Assembly (NCBI GenBank): GCA_013399855.1
Contig: VXAY01000770.1
Location: 186,001-250,000, forward strand
Direction: 5' to 3'
Length of the DNA: 64,000 nucleotides
Origin: Oxyruncus cristatus
Taxonomy: Eukaryota; Chordata; Aves; Passeriformes; Cotingidae
Shown: positions 1 to 13,249 of the stretch, piece by piece
How the letters are laid out: each line of letters opens with the position of its first letter
How positions within the stretch are numbered: position 1 is the first letter of the stretch
Made by a program: the position numbers and the translations under genes
The notes under the pieces: model-generated
Database searches by the model: none
Told to the model about the DNA's origin: nothing
What the model saw: only the letters and a program-made list of their open reading frames with translations

Positions 1-2125
1 TGAAATCAGTTTTGAAGTCAAGTCAGTTCAGCAGGTATGAAATCCCAAGAGAATGCACTTAACTTAGTGCACAGACATCAATTTAGCTCATCTGAGTTAC
101 TGAAGTAGGCTAAATCAATACAAGGCACTTGTAAATGGATTTAAAAGAACATTCATGTGGGGTTTGTTTCAATTTAACAAGTTATATTAGAGAGCAGTTT
201 TATTTAAAACCAAGTAAGGTTTCTTTGCTGGCTATCCTCAAACCCTACTTTACGACTCTAATTATCCACAAAAGAAAGCATGGAGGAAAGCAACCCATCC
301 ATGTATTTTGGAGCAGACACCCCTGAGTCTTGCATCAGATCCCACGGAAGATGGATGTGAAACAAGCCATCAGAACCTCATATCATAAATGTCCCATTGC
401 TGGGTCAGTCAATCCACTCTCATGCAATGCCAAAGTCATGTGCCAATGCAAAGGGAGAGCCAACGACCTCCTCCAGTAACCTCTGAGATGCTGCAAACAG
501 CACAGATTCTATCTTCGGAGCTCTGCCTGTGCCCAACCAAAAGCAGCAAGGAAGCCTTCTGATGCTGCTCATGGAGGCATGTCAGACTTGGTTGGGATAC
601 CAACAACAGGCAGGCATGAAAGGGTTTTGAAATGGCCCTGTACAGCATAGGTAAACAATCCCTCTACCCGGTTGCAGACCAGTGCTTGCCAGGTGACACA
701 GCCCTGACCTGCCCATGCAGCTGTCACTGTGCCATGCATCAGGCAAACTCACCATCCCACTGGAAAGAAGAAAGGAAGCTGCAACTGCATTTGCCCAGCT
801 CTCCCCTCCCCTGCATAAAATTATGTCCAGCCCCTGTGAAGGTTGTAAAAGGATTCCAGATGCTATAATGCTTATCTGAACTCAACCAGACTGAAGGTAG
901 TCCCTTCCAGCCTTCCCATTCTCAGCGACAGGATATTATTTTCATGTCTCAGTTTCTTCCCTAGGACTGGCACAGTGAGGTAACCTAACACAACATGTTT
1001 CCATATAGACAAATTTTATCTCTTTTCAGAAACAGCCAAAGAAAAAAAAATGGAGGACAACATGGAAGGCAGTTGTCTCCAGAGAAGGATTCAAGGAAGA
1101 AGAGCAGTTATCAAATGGGGATGTTGGAGGATATATGCCCAGGTGGCAGGTGCCTCACCTGGCCCTCCTGCTGTGACAAGCAAGACATAATCTGTCCCGC
1201 CCAGACACCATGGGATGGAAAGTCCCTTGAGCAGAGAAGCACACAGGCAGCACTGCCACTTCTTCCTCAGAAGAAAAGCAGTGAGGCTGGATAAGCCCCC
1301 TGACAAAGGAGTGACTGCAATTTATGTTTTTTCTATTTATACTAGAGGCTAAATTAGCAGATTAATATTTACTTCCAGCCACTGCTACCAGTCTGAAGGA
1401 GAACTGGAGCAGAATAAGGCCAGCAGAGGTCACAACTCATTCAACCATCAGTATCATCAAATTTGCTCAGCAGAGCTTTGATTACTTTTCCAAACTTCAA
1501 GGCTGGTTTGTGGCAAAACATTTCTTTAGAAAGGGAGGAATAAAAGGCTAAAACTAAGGCCATGTTAACATATTAATAAATCTCTCTACTAGAAAAACTG
1601 TTATCTTTATTTGGGAAGCTGAATGCTTCTGAATATTAAATCAAACCCACTCAGCTCTGAACAGCTACAGGTCTTACTCCTGGATGAAATGGGGGCTGAG
1701 TTGAGATTTACTGAGCTCATGAGGGGCTAACTGCACAGCCCATGGGATTAAGCTGTTATGCATTCACAGCTATTAAAACATCCCTCTCAGCTCTTCTTTG
1801 ACACACAAAGAGGAGGATGCTGCCCCTGCAACCTTACCGTGTGCATATTTTAGCTCAGTGCCTGCTTGTAAGACATCAAGTCTCATTTAAAGCTCAGCAC
1901 TCTCTAAAGCATAAGAGCCTCTGAGTGCAGCCATTGCTGAAGCATTTCACAACTGCTACCTCCACCTGACAGCAGCTCTGCAGTGCACACCTGTATCAGC
2001 ATGTAAGAGTGACCACCTGAAGCACAGCTACCACAAGTAACAGGTAACTCAGCAAGGGCAAAGAAAACCACAGCCATGAGGCCACAACAGCATCATTTCA
2101 GAACTTCTACATGCCCTATGTAGGC
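1..2125. other. Anonymous intronic sequence
   Basis: Unique-looking sequence of mixed composition. Short open frames occur on both strands, for example at 632-868 and 995-1294, but none shows a recognisable domain or homologous motif. I see nothing functional that I can support here. Confidence 0.6.
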
Positions 2126-2147
2126 AAAAAAAAAAAAAAAAAAAAAA
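2126..2147 (+). repeat. A22 homopolymer abutting assembly gap
   Basis: A run of 22 adenines leads directly into the run of Ns. The position suggests that the sequencing or assembly failed at the homopolymer. Confidence 0.95.
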
Positions 2148-2192
2148 NNNNNNNNNNNNNNNNNNNNNNNNNNNNNNNNNNNNNNNNNNNNN
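2148..2192. other. Assembly gap (45 N)
   Basis: Forty-five consecutive Ns. The true size and content are unknown; the open frames that run through them are artefacts. Confidence 0.99.
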
Positions 2193-2404
2193 AAAGTCCT
2201 GATCCAGACAATGATCCCTTCCACCTCCAACTGCCTTTGCTGTTCCCCCAACGTAGCCCGAGCCATCAGCACCAGTCCAGCCTGCTGCCCCTGTGAGTTC
2301 CTGGCAAACACGAGCCAGGGGCAACCCTTGGTAAGGGGGCTTTGACATCCGACTGAAAGAGAAGCATATGCTTCCAGTTAAAGAAATAATAAACAGTGCT
2401 TTGA

Positions 2405-2506
2405 CCACAGAATCACAGAATATGCTGAGTTGGAAGGGACCCACAAGGATCATCGAGTCCAACTCTTAGCCCTGCACAGGACCATCCCCAAGAGTCACAA
2501 CATGTA
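2405..2506 (-). mobile_element. CR1 LINE, 3' end fragment
   Basis: The plus strand reads as the reverse complement of an avian CR1 3' end. It starts with two copies of the octamer CACAGAAT (the CR1 tail), followed by TGAGTTGGAAGGGACC, the GATCATCGAGTCCAACTC block and then a CCCTGCACAGGA block. The element is therefore on the minus strand with its 3' end at about 2405 and is severely 5'-truncated at about 2506. No protein-coding part remains. It belongs to the CR1 group with the TGAGTTGGAAGGGACC end, distinct from the other two copies in the window. The exact subfamily needs a library comparison. Confidence 0.92.
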
Positions 2507-5500
2507 AGAAGAGCCAGCAGTGTGCTTCCTTCTGGAGAAGGCGGGGAAGAAAAAATAAATAAATTAGGGAGCATGGTATCATCATGTGAGAACAAAACTC
2601 AGTCCTGGTGAGACTGTTGGAGCACCAACACTATGGATATTACAGACTTTAGGTGTGCTTCCAATGCCAGTCAACATCCAACTCCCCCAAAACATACCTT
2701 GTACCTCTTGATTTGACACAAGGGAATCTCTTTTATCAACCCCTGTGGACTTCTTCCACAGCCTGGGACACGTGCAGCTGTGTGCACCCCAGCTGCCCCA
2801 TCAAGCACAAATGGGACAGGGTGCTTTGCTTTTATCCTCCCTCTGTCTTACTCTTTCCTGCATTACAACTTTTTTATTATTATTAATGATGGATACACTT
2901 CAAGATCACACTGTCATTCCAGTGCTTATGCCTTGTTCACAGACGTTTGGGAAGTTCTGTTCTTATTTGTGCAGTGCAGGATGATGGGTTCCTGAGGGTA
3001 TTTCTGCCCACTGCTGCACAATATAAAAACACCAGCACTTCTTGTGTTAAATAAATGAGGAAGCTGCTTTTACCTGCAGATTCTCCTCAGCCTTCACCGC
3101 AGACAGTGTTTCACCTTCCTGTGCTGTACCATTGCAGTATTTTTGGTGTGTTGTTACCGCTGTGTTTTTATTGCCATATATGTCTATCAAGTTTTCATCT
3201 TTAAATGTAACTTTAAATGCTTGAATTTCCTCCCTTGTACTATAAAAAAATGACAGCTGTGAAGGCACTAAGTTTTATCTCACACAGAAAACATGATCTG
3301 ATTCTCACTCATGATGTCTGTCAAAACATAAGAGAGTTTTGTTTGTATAGCTATATGACCACATCCTAGAATTTATGTGACACCTGCAAAAAATCTTAGC
3401 TATAAAATCCTTTTCTCACTTGTTATAAAAACTTAGTCAGTGGTTTCACAAACATGTCAAAACCAAACTGACATGGAACTAATGAAGTGGCTGCTGCCAT
3501 CTCAGCTGGACTCATCTCAGTTTGCAGATTCAGATGCCAAGTAGCCTTACAGTAAAAAAGGAAGGTTTGACATACTGAACATATTCTTCAGCCTGAGATG
3601 AGCAGAATAACTGATGCTGAGGAAGAAGGTTATGCCACCTTCTTCCAGCCACGGCCTGGGAGCTAGTGCAAATCATGCCTGTCTTCCCCAGCTAGCCAGG
3701 CAGTCAACCTTAACTTAGCCAGTGAAAGGGCATAATCATTTTTCACACTTGGAGCACTCCAAATACAGAGAATACCTGATGGCTGCATTTCATTATGGCA
3801 TTTATCTTTGTGAGCGGGGAAAGAGGGATAACTCACAAGTTCTAAAACCACTTATGAAGTATCCCATATTTTCCTCTGTGTGAAGATGTATAAGAGATCT
3901 TCCCTCTTGGTCTTGGGGACAGAGGTTCCCCTGTGTCTGCCTGTACAACCCTTGGGTTCCTTGAATATATCAGATTGAAATGGACTTAGCAGTGATTAGT
4001 TAAGTAATGTAAAAAAAAAGAAGAGAAAAATCTTTAGGGTTTTTGTTTGTTTCTTTTGCAAGAATGCAGATGAATGATAAATAAGGATAACTGAGGTTCA
4101 AATGACAAATGGATATTGTATCTTAAAGACTTTGGTCAGTGATAGCCAAATAAAGAAAATCTACTTTTGTGGGCAGGAGAACCACAGACAAAGAACCATC
4201 TTCAGTGGGTGTAGAACGTAATACATTGTAAATTTCCCCATCAACGGATTTCTGTAATTGTTTGGGTTTTTTCTAACTTGATTAAATTTACGTTTTTTAT
4301 TTTTCTGCAGAGCAGAATTTTGAAGTTCTGTGATTATTCCTATAATGTTTCCAATATTATTTTTCCCCCTCAAGAAATCAAAAATGTTAAAGGGTGCTTT
4401 GGAGGGGGAAAGAATGGCATCACTCATGAAAAAGATTGCTTTTCAGTTTTTTGGCTTTTTTTCCTAACAAGCACTGCTGATTTATTACAATAATATTGCA
4501 GCCCAGTCAGGTCGAAGGGAAGGTCTTGGAAGGAGTCAAATTTTCTTTCTGTTTTGTTCACTGGGCATTTTTGGACATAAAATTCTTTTTGGAAATCTTA
4601 CTTAGATACCCACTCAGGATTTGAGCTCGTTTAGCACTGTGTTGCAGCAGGGATTAAGGTCACCCCCTTTTTTATTGACTTGATCACAAAGTGCTCAGCC
4701 TGTGTCAGCAAGGCCTTTCCCCGGACCATGTTGCAGGAGACACTGCTGAGTTCCTGCTGTTCAGAGATGTGAATGCCTGTGTGTGACATCCCAGCCTGAG
4801 AAGACAAGACTGGGGTGTGCTGACTGTGGAACATTTTTTAATCTCTGTGGCTTCGTACTAGCAAGATGAGCTGAGAAGAAAGCAATATGTAACTTGCCTC
4901 AGGCTTGTTATGCAACAGGTGGGCAAGGCATTGGAGAGGGGTTGCTAGGATACATGGAAGGAGGAGGAATTAGTTTAAAAATCCCTATGGTACCCTCAGT
5001 GCAGGGCTGATGCAGGAGTTCTCTGCCCTGCAGGAGAAGATGCAGTGGCTGAGTGCCCAGGTGTGCTCCTTTCCCTGTATCCTCAGAGCTGCGCTGACCA
5101 CGGAGGCATTTGTATCCCACATCTTTGTGACTAGCCAGTGGGTAGGAGAAAAGGGAGAAACACCTCCTTTCCGATGTCTGTGCTTCCCCTGAGAAAGGAG
5201 GGCTCTTTGTGGTGCTAGAGACCTTGGGCACACAGTGCAGAACCAGCCATGCATTCCGCTTGCTCATCTTGTTCAGGTGGAGAAAAGGAATGAGGCTTGT
5301 GGCTGCCCCCACGCTCATAAATGCAAGTGTGCCTACTAGCACATGTCTGCCTCCTCTCTTCCAGGACACTGTTAGACTCTCTCCTAGGAAAAAAAATTGC
5401 CTCATTCCAGCTACTGCTCTCCTCATTGTAGGTGTGATTTGACAGACAGGCAAGTCCAGAGACCAGTCTCTGCTGGCAGTGGGTGTGCAACCATCCTGTG

Positions 5501-7681
5501 CTGAGGCAGCACTAGCGTGGACTCAGGCTGCTCCCTGTCAGTTGGCACTGGTGCCTGAGAATGCTTCCAGGCACTCCTCAGCTTACGGCTGCAGATGTGG
5601 CCCAGAGGAATCCCAGATAAGGGACCTGCAGGCTGAGGAGCGACTGCCTCCAGCTAGCAGAAAATTGCTCACAGGTGTTATCAAGGCAAATAGGTATAAT
5701 GTATACAGCCAGAAAGAAGTACTGATTTTGAGCCCCATAAGATTTATACTTACGAGTTTATTATGTACAGTAACAAAGTTGGTACAGTGGTTTTTAAATT
5801 TCAGCAAGGCTCGAATATTGTAGTCACTTTAAAGGATTTGGATATGCTTTTGTCCTGATAAATGGCATAACTAATGTCCGTGATTCTTTGCAACTTGTTG
5901 ATTAAAAATTTATGTTCCATTTTCTTTATTTCAGAGTGCTTTACTGTTTTTGAATCTGTCTCTAGTGTTACAAATATGCAACTTTGTTTGGAATGATTAT
6001 GGCAAAGAATTAAGTGAAAAGCTCATCAGAATAATGATATGTTGGTAAATGGTTTTAATTGGAAATACAAAGGATCCCCCATAAAGGTATTTGCTGGTGT
6101 CCCACTTCCCCTCAATATTTTCACGTGAACTAGGAATCACATATATTGCAAATGGTCTCAACCAGTTTATTGAAAGTAATACACAGAATTATTGATGTGA
6201 GTTTCCAATGACATGCAGCAGGATAACATCATGTCACACAGCTTCTCCTGCAACAAAACAAGGCTTAAAGTCATGGGGATGAGAAACCACGCCAAATCCT
6301 TAGCTGGTGTAAATTGGCTTTCTTGCTTTGACTTCATAATGAACTGAAATTTAAATTGCCCTTTACTATCTTTAGTGGATAATTTAATTCATGCTTTAAT
6401 TTATAAGTTAACTAGTGCCTAACACCCACTTAAGCCCTTTTAAGGATGTTGTGTTCAGGGTGATCTGTCAGGATTAATGCCAGCTAATGACAGCTGACTT
6501 AAGGCATGCTACACCAAGCAGCCGAGCTCTGTACAGGGATCCTTAAACCAGCATCCAGCCCAGCTAGCTTTGGAAATGGTGCTAACCACACCACTTGGGC
6601 CCTGTGTTTGGGCTAAATAACCTGACAAGTTGAATGCAGATTGCTCCTGTCTTAACCATTGTCTCTGCAAACAGAAGCATGTTGTTCTGAGCTTTCAGAG
6701 TCTTAATTATGTGGCTGCTGGGTAAGAAAGGGTATACTGGTAAAGACTAGGGTCTAGAGTAGGTAGAGGAAATCCCTTCTAGCCCTGTGGTAAAGTACAC
6801 ATCTGCTGCTTTATTTTGTGAATCATACCACTTGTAAAACAGAGCCAGTAATGCTTGCCTACTTTAATTAGACTAATTTTAAAAGTGTCTTTGAAAGTGC
6901 TATTCAGAGAAGATCCGGTGTGATGTGGAATTCAACTTTTAACACTGACAAACATTACTTTAAATGCCATTATAAAACACATCCAGATATGTTGCCATTG
7001 TTACCTGACAATGCCATTTAAAATAGTAACGTCATTCATACTCTTTTTCCATGGCAGTTTCTCTTTTTCACCTCTCTGCAGTAGTTCCCTCTATCTGTGC
7101 ATTTTTCAATTATGAAGCAAGAAATCCCCTGTGTTCTAGAGGTATGGAACACCCTTTAGCTGTTTAGAAATGTGGGCAATCAAGATAAATCCAGCAGTAC
7201 TGAAGCCTTCTGGTAATGGAGTAGCTTTGCCTGACTTCCGGGACTCGAGAGCTTTAGCAGCACAAGGATTTTTCTGGCCACATGCTTTGCAGGGAGTTAA
7301 ACATCTGAACAGAGTAATCCCTCCATTTCAATCACACGGGTCAGGAATGGGTGACATTTCAAAACATCCAACTTTGGCAGACAGATCTGTGTTGAGCTAC
7401 ACTGTAACTTAAATAAAATACAATAAGAGTTACAGTCAGGAGGATCGTACAGTTTATAGCAACAGCACTACTGAGAAAATATATCCTGGCTCCCTGCCTG
7501 CTTGGGAAAGAAAGAAAGAGCGAGCTGCAAGAGTTGTATTCCCCAGCCCAGGCCAAGTCTTGTCTGGGTGTTTTAGAAATTAAAATCCTTGCTACTCCGT
7601 TAGTATATCTTCTTCAGTTCAGATGAATGAAAGAAGTGTTAATTTCAGTGTTTGTTGTTTGGGGTGGCGCCTTTTTTCATT
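2507..7681. other. Anonymous intronic sequence
   Basis: No recognised repeat or exon. The 4.9-5.5 kb part has several overlapping open frames on both strands (longest 181 codons, minus strand, 4908-5453) with no known domain. Around 6340-6420 and 6860-6900 there are AT-rich patches with TAATTTAA and TTAATTAG-like sites of unknown meaning. Confidence 0.55.
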
Positions 7682-7693
7682 CCCCCCCCCCCC
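7682..7693 (+). repeat. C12 homopolymer
   Basis: A run of 12 cytosines follows a T-rich stretch. Its length is likely to vary between individuals and sequencing methods. Confidence 0.95.
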
Positions 7694-9706
7694 TTTCTCT
7701 CTACAGTCTTCTGAACTCATTGATTTTCTTATTTCCTTCTGACAGGCTACAGCTGACAAGGAATTTAGTGCTTTTGTGGAGTAATTAAAGTCTTGTGTTA
7801 CATGGGGAATGCAATCTATCGGCACTCCTTGGCAAATTACTGAGAAAGATAGTCCAGTTGCTACTATCTGCAGTGCGGACATGCGCTGTGGGCCTCTGTT
7901 GGGGCAGAGGGACCAGCCTCCAACAGTGTGGGGCTGCTGACATCTAGGGCTCAAAATGGCATGAAACTCTGGGAATCAGGTGTCCAGTTCAGTGCCTTCA
8001 TGAAAAGCTCAGCAGAGGAATCTCAGTGGCATTGCACATAGGTCTGGAGGGCAGTATATGGCTACAAGTCAGTATATGCTTACAGATCTGGATTTAAACA
8101 CAAATCTAAGAGTGAGCTCCTTATCCTAGCTTTTCTTGCCAGCCTATAGAAATTATGAGTTGGGGTTTAGGACACCATTCATTGCAAATGCAGAAGTCCC
8201 ACTGAGTTCAAAGAAGGCTGGATCAGATCCCTAGGTTTACAGAGTGGAAATAATTGGTGTTCCTAGGATATTTTCATGCCTGTTCATTTTGATGTCATTT
8301 ACTGCAGAGAGAAATTCCCTAGAAATCCTGTATGGAGGGACTTGAGAGGCAATGAACTAAAAACTTTCATTTGCTCCATGTAGCTCCAGAAAAAATCCTA
8401 CAGACAGAGGAGGCAGAGCAGCTCCCCCAAAAGCTTGGCATAGGGGCGAGTGTCATGTAGCCTTCACTGCCTGCAGGCTGACAGAGGCAAGTGCTCCCAC
8501 CTTCCACTTGGCCAGCTCCATCCCAGCCTGCTTGTTCCTTGCTGGCACACGAACCTGTTTCTTGCAGTGTCACAAAGTCTCAGCCTGGCCAGTATGGGGC
8601 CAGTCTCATCAAAACCAACGTGGGTACTTGTAACTTGAGTGGGTCTGCAGCAGCCTTGCAATGTGTGGCAGTGCAGGGCCAACAGGTCACTAAGAGATTA
8701 TCTGAAACTGAGTTTGATCACACAAGTTTTGTCCACCAGGATGTGAAAGGGAAATGCTGCTGTTACAAGGATTGTGTTTTGTGTTAGTCTGTGAAAGGAG
8801 TTCCAACAGATTGAACCCATCTGGAGTGCTACTCTGGCAGATCCTGCCTGCAGTTTCCAGCGTGAGGAAATCTCTTGTTAGCTTCTGAATTGGCACACAG
8901 GTAACAGCAGTCCCTGATGGAGAACAAGGAGTTTACTGTCAGGAGCTTTTTTTATGTGACTGGGCCAAGTAAAAGGGACTGACAATTACAACTGTCTCCA
9001 GAGACCCTTTCTGACCTGTCTTGTTTGCTCCCCTCTCCCTGCCCCACGGGAGTGGACACACTGACTCGGATGCATCCAAGGGCAGCATTCCAGGCAGCTA
9101 GGTATGCTGTGTTTGGGAGTGTGCTTTGTAAACATTGAAACACACATGACCTGCACTGCATCTCTGCAAAGCTGCCGAGGCAAACCAGAGGTGGACAGGG
9201 CAAGGTAAGCTTGAGGGGAACCTAAAAATAGAAATACAGCCCTGTAGAAGGGAAATCACCACATGAGCAGAGGTGGTAAAAAAGTGAGAATCAGTCAAGC
9301 ATGTGCCCCACAACTAACAGCGGAGCAGAGGTGCTCACCTGGATGGTACCTGAACTTAAGATGAAGGAGCAGACAGGCTGCTCAGGACTGTGTCTGATAC
9401 AGACCAGCTGGAGTTCTCTGGGACTCCAGACTCCCCATCAGACCCACCTGGATTCAACCAAGTAAAATAAGCTGTGATTGGTCTGAAGTGTCAGTGTGAG
9501 ATAATCAGAGTGGGATACAGGTAATGCCTGTGGATGGGAGCTGTCTGTGGGCTGTAGGAGCCTTTTCTGCATCACGAAGAATGTGCCTGCAGGCGTGGAG
9601 TGGGGGAACAAAGGTATCAGATGAGGAGAACATGCTGGAGGCCTTTTTCCTTGATGTTTGATAATCGCTCAAGGGGCTGTCTTCTCTGAAACCCCTTTGC
9701 CTTGCC
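7694..9706. other. Anonymous intronic sequence
   Basis: Moderate-GC unique sequence. Open frames between 8367 and 9313 lie on both strands without any domain that I recognise. No mobile element is identifiable by eye. Confidence 0.55.
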
Positions 9707-9739
9707 TTTTTTTCTTTTCTTTTTTTTTTTTTTTCTCCT
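9707..9739 (+). repeat. T-rich low-complexity tract
   Basis: Nearly pure thymine with two interrupting C positions. The minus-strand reading gives the lysine-rich artefact frame found here. Confidence 0.9.
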
Positions 9740-9795
9740 TCGTGAAACATTCATAAATGTATTCTCATTTCTTTAAGGCTTAGAAGTGAGACCAC

Positions 9796-9820
9796 ATCCA
9801 TCCATCCATCCATCCATCCA
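9796..9820 (+). repeat. (ATCC)n microsatellite
   Basis: About six perfect tandem copies of ATCC in 25 bp. A likely polymorphic short tandem repeat. Confidence 0.95.
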
Positions 9821-9997
9821 ATCATTGTACAAATGCTGTGCTCACGTTGGGGTTTCCTCTGGGAGCTGACTTCTGCTTCTGCCAGTCACAAATAGCAGAG
9901 CCACGTGCTTTGGGTTTGAAACTGCTGCAACTCTTGATGTAGGGGGCACAGAAGGAAGGGCAGCTTCAAAAACATCTCTGTCTACAATGCTAGAGAT

Positions 9998-10125
9998 GCG
10001 GTGGTGTTTTTTGGGTTTTGTGGGGGTTTTGGTAGGATTTTTTTGGGTTTGTTGTTGTTGTTGTTGGGGGGGCAAGCTGTGTATTTTTTGGGGTTTGCCC
10101 CTTCTTTTTTTTTTTGGGCTGATGT
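9998..10125 (+). repeat. G/T-rich low-complexity block with (GTT)5
   Basis: The plus strand is almost purely G and T, with runs such as GGGGG, a (GTT)5 array at 10051-10065 followed by G7 at 10066-10072, and another GGGG run and long T runs downstream. On the ERBB4 sense strand this is an A/C-rich tract. It has four or more G-runs of at least three but with long loops, so any G-quadruplex would be weak. Confidence 0.85.
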
Positions 10126-13100
10126 TTTTTAACTGTTGTAGGGACTGTAGGGTCAGTCACCTCCCAAAATGGCTGTGGGTGCGAGTACCTGAGGGCAGGA
10201 CGCAGAGGTTGAGTCCACGTGTAGAAGTTCAAGATGTTCTTTCCAAGACTACTGCTCATCTGCTCCAAGGTCCTGGGTGTAGATTTCCACTAGACTTCAG
10301 TTAGTGGAAGATTTTTGAGAACTTTTTTAAAATTGAAAAATGTCTGACAGGAAAGCTTTCTGTGAGAAAGGAATAGTTTTTGAAAAACATGGGGAAAAGT
10401 GCTGAAATTGCCAGGCACCACCTTTTGTTTAAAAATAAAAAGTATGGCTTATGATTTTTAGCACCTTTTCTTCCTTTCTTCTATAAATTAACTTATGTTT
10501 TCAACCAAACAAATCAAAGTAATTTGTGTTAATTGAACAATAATAAATGAACCTGTTTTAGAGTGAATTTTCTTTTCCATTGGATTTCAACTCACTGAAG
10601 TATCTGGTCTTAGCTTCTTTGCCTGGTCTAGGAAATTAAAGGTCTTTAAAAAAGTTGTTTCTTGCTCATATTTTATCCCAGTATCAGTCACAGAATACTT
10701 CCTTTATTGTAGGAGTGTGCCCAATGGAAAACAGATACACAGAGCAAGTCGTAAATGAATCGGCTCAGCTGCTGGTTGTGGTGCAGGTGTGTCAACATGG
10801 TTTGACATGAACAACGTGCTTCTTGACAAGACAAGAGTCATGTTTCTATTTTACTAAGGTGGAAGAGATGGATCATTCAAAGATAGTCTCTTGAAATCTC
10901 CAGTGGACTTGAAGGACGCAAGCTCACGAGGGCTGCTGCTCCTTCAATTTAATAAACTCACTGGTGGTTTCTGATGTAAATATAGAGCAATGGGAAGACA
11001 TAGAATAGGTTCAGACACAGCTGAGCTATCACAGCCTTGCAACATCACCAACTCCCACATCCACCAGTTATTTTTATGCAGCTACTAATGCTAAGGATGT
11101 GTTATGAAAATAAATTAAGTATGAATATGCTCCGGGAAGAGCATGTGCAAAAAGAGGCGGGTTGTGGGTTAAAATAGCCAGGTGCATGTTAACCAGTGTA
11201 CAAAATGGTCAATGAACAGCTCCTGAAGAGACTCCTGAGGCCCTGGCACATGCCATCTAGAGAACATTGAGTATTTTGAAGCACACAATGGCTCATATTC
11301 CGCACCCAGAAGCTATTTTAAGTGCTCCAGAGAGACAAGTTAGTGTTATTAAAGCACTTTTCTTCCAAGAGACAACAATACATTTTGAGCCAAATAATCC
11401 CATCAGAGACCTTTCTAAACACCTAAATCAGATGAAGTGGCTGTGATGATCTCATGTAAAGAGAGGTTCAGAGGCTGAGCTAAGGCAGGTTTTCTAACGA
11501 CACTTAAAAAGAAAATGAAACTATTTGCTGGGCAGTTTTAGTGCTGTGTTTATGACAACACAGTGGCTTCCAGAGAGCATCTCTGGAATCTCAGGAACTG
11601 CCTATGAGTGCAGGGAAGTTGGTTCAAGAAGAAAATCCTGAGCAGAAGCCTACAAAATAAGTGTTTTTTACCTTACTGAGCAGCAAAGCTGTGGCTAAAT
11701 GAGCCTTAAGAGTACAACCCTTTCCTCCTGGCAGAACAGCCTCAGACCCAAGAGGGTCTTCCCAAAATGACTTCCAGCCATTTTCTGGCCTTACTCTCAC
11801 CTCTCTATCTCAGTTTCTTCCAGCCTTAGTGTCCTTTACAAAGCATTTTTGAGACTCACAGACCAGAAAACATATACAAAGAAAGAGATAAAACTATTAT
11901 TACCAAATGCTAGGGCTCTGTATTATGTGAAGGCTTAGACAGTTACAATGAACTCCCTAAATCAGAAAGATGGGGAGAAATATGGGAACAGAAGAGAAGG
12001 AAATTAGGTTATGACAGTCAGAGAGAAGCGTAGTAGATGGTAGAGATTTAGAGACCCTTGGGAAGCACTCTGATATTGGCATGATGATCTCATAAGAGAA
12101 AATTGTTAAAAATTTGACTAGAAGAAAGAGTCAGCCAGAACTCATTTATTTTGTGAAGTATTCCAGGCCTCCTTTTCCCTCCTGTTTTTGAAAGCCTTGC
12201 TATACAGCCTGGGAGGCTCAAACTGGGATGTCTAAGCACTTGTATGTCACTCTGAATACTGAGAGACAAAAGAAAGCAGAGAGAGAAGGGTGCCTAAATA
12301 GAGTTCGGAAGGTTCCCATCTCTCTGTACTGAGGTTCAATCTTCACATCCAGTTCAGGTCAGTGATTTTCAGTAAGCTTTTAGCCACTAGTAGGAATAAG
12401 GCCATTTCACAATCACCAAAGCTTGAGGTAGAAATTATAACAGTTGATGAGGAACTAGGTATAAATAAAATACTTTCCGTGAATTCCATGAAAGGAGTTT
12501 ACCTCTGCCTACTCTTTATTAAGTTACAGTCCAGTGATATTAAGCCAAGTTCTAATCTCTGAAACCACTGACTGTAGATCCTCAGATGGGAGAAATGAAG
12601 TGTTGATCTACCCCACAATACAATCCAGCCATGAATTTACAGATGAACATAAAACCATGGACTTTGCTTACATTTCTGGCTCAAGAAAATAACCATTTTT
12701 CTCATTATATGTAATGCACAATTTGTGCCTAGAAAAGGGCATTCTAAAATTAAATACACAAAAGACACAGTCTCTCTCTCTCTCTCACTCCTTACTTTTT
12801 CCCCAACAGCCCTGTGCAGCAGCATTGGTGACAGACAGCAGCAAGAGAAGAAGCTCAGGGGATGCCAAAACTAAGACAACTCAGCAGAAAATACCATACA
12901 CCTGAAGCAACACATGTGCTATAATCAAGGATTACTAGGAAACCAAAATGCTCATGATACGAAAATTCAGAAAAAATTTCACCTCCTCTTTCAACAATTA
13001 TTTTTGTTTCAAATATGCTCTTGGCATAACTTCCAAGCACAGTCTTTGACCAGTATTGAGAAAAGTATGTTTATAAACCAAAAAAAAAAGAATGAAATAC

Positions 13101-13240
13101 TGATGAAATCCTCATACAACTGCCAGCCTCTCGTGGTGCCTCTATTACTTGCAGAATGCAAGTGACTGAGGGAATGGAGGTAAATACTCAACAAGCTCAT
13201 TTTTTTAATTTCTTGCATCTAATCCATCACATTTGCAAGT
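10126..13240. other. Anonymous intronic sequence flanking exon 3 (downstream side)
   Basis: AT-rich unique intron up to the exon 3 donor. It contains a (TC)8 microsatellite at 12771-12786. No exon, repeat family or RNA gene was recognised. Confidence 0.6.
12771..12786 (+). repeat. (TC)8 microsatellite
   Basis: Eight perfect TC dinucleotides. On the ERBB4 sense strand it is a GA repeat about 0.5 kb downstream of the exon 3 donor. Confidence 0.95.
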
Positions 13241-13249
13241 TTCACTTAC
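13241..13249 (-). promoter_or_regulatory. ERBB4: 5' splice site (donor) of ERBB4 exon 3
   Basis: On the minus strand the exon ends ...ACTG and the intron begins GTAAGTGAA, a near-perfect match to the vertebrate U1-binding donor consensus. This fixes the 3' end of the exon at 13250, within a codon (phase 1). Confidence 0.93.

Larger units (their letters stand above)
1..13249 (-). other. ERBB4: ERBB4 intron 3 (5' part, downstream of exon 3)
   Basis: Because ERBB4 runs on the minus strand, everything left of exon 3 is the start of the following intron, which continues past the window edge. I looked for the next coding exon (the part encoding the NGGVYVDQNKF region in other vertebrates) and did not see it. 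The stretch contains one CR1 fragment, one N gap and several simple repeats. The other open frames lack family motifs, splice structure or CpG-rich coding character. Confidence 0.9.

Noticed and set aside
866..942. Stretch with GGTAGTCCCTTCCAGCC resembling a sense CR1 3' end.
   Set aside because: Only a short block matches and the tail octamers and flanking conserved blocks are absent.
2049..2462. Minus-strand frame of 137 codons.
   Set aside because: It runs through the N gap and the A22 run; its end overlaps a CR1 fragment.
4908..5453. 181-codon minus-strand open frame, the longest outside the retrotransposon.
   Set aside because: No recognisable domain, no codon or CpG signal of coding, and several other overlapping open frames on both strands indicate chance.
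1..13249. ERBB4 exon 4 within the left part.
   Set aside because: No minus-strand match to the expected residues (for example the CYADTIHWQD region) was seen; it presumably lies beyond the window.
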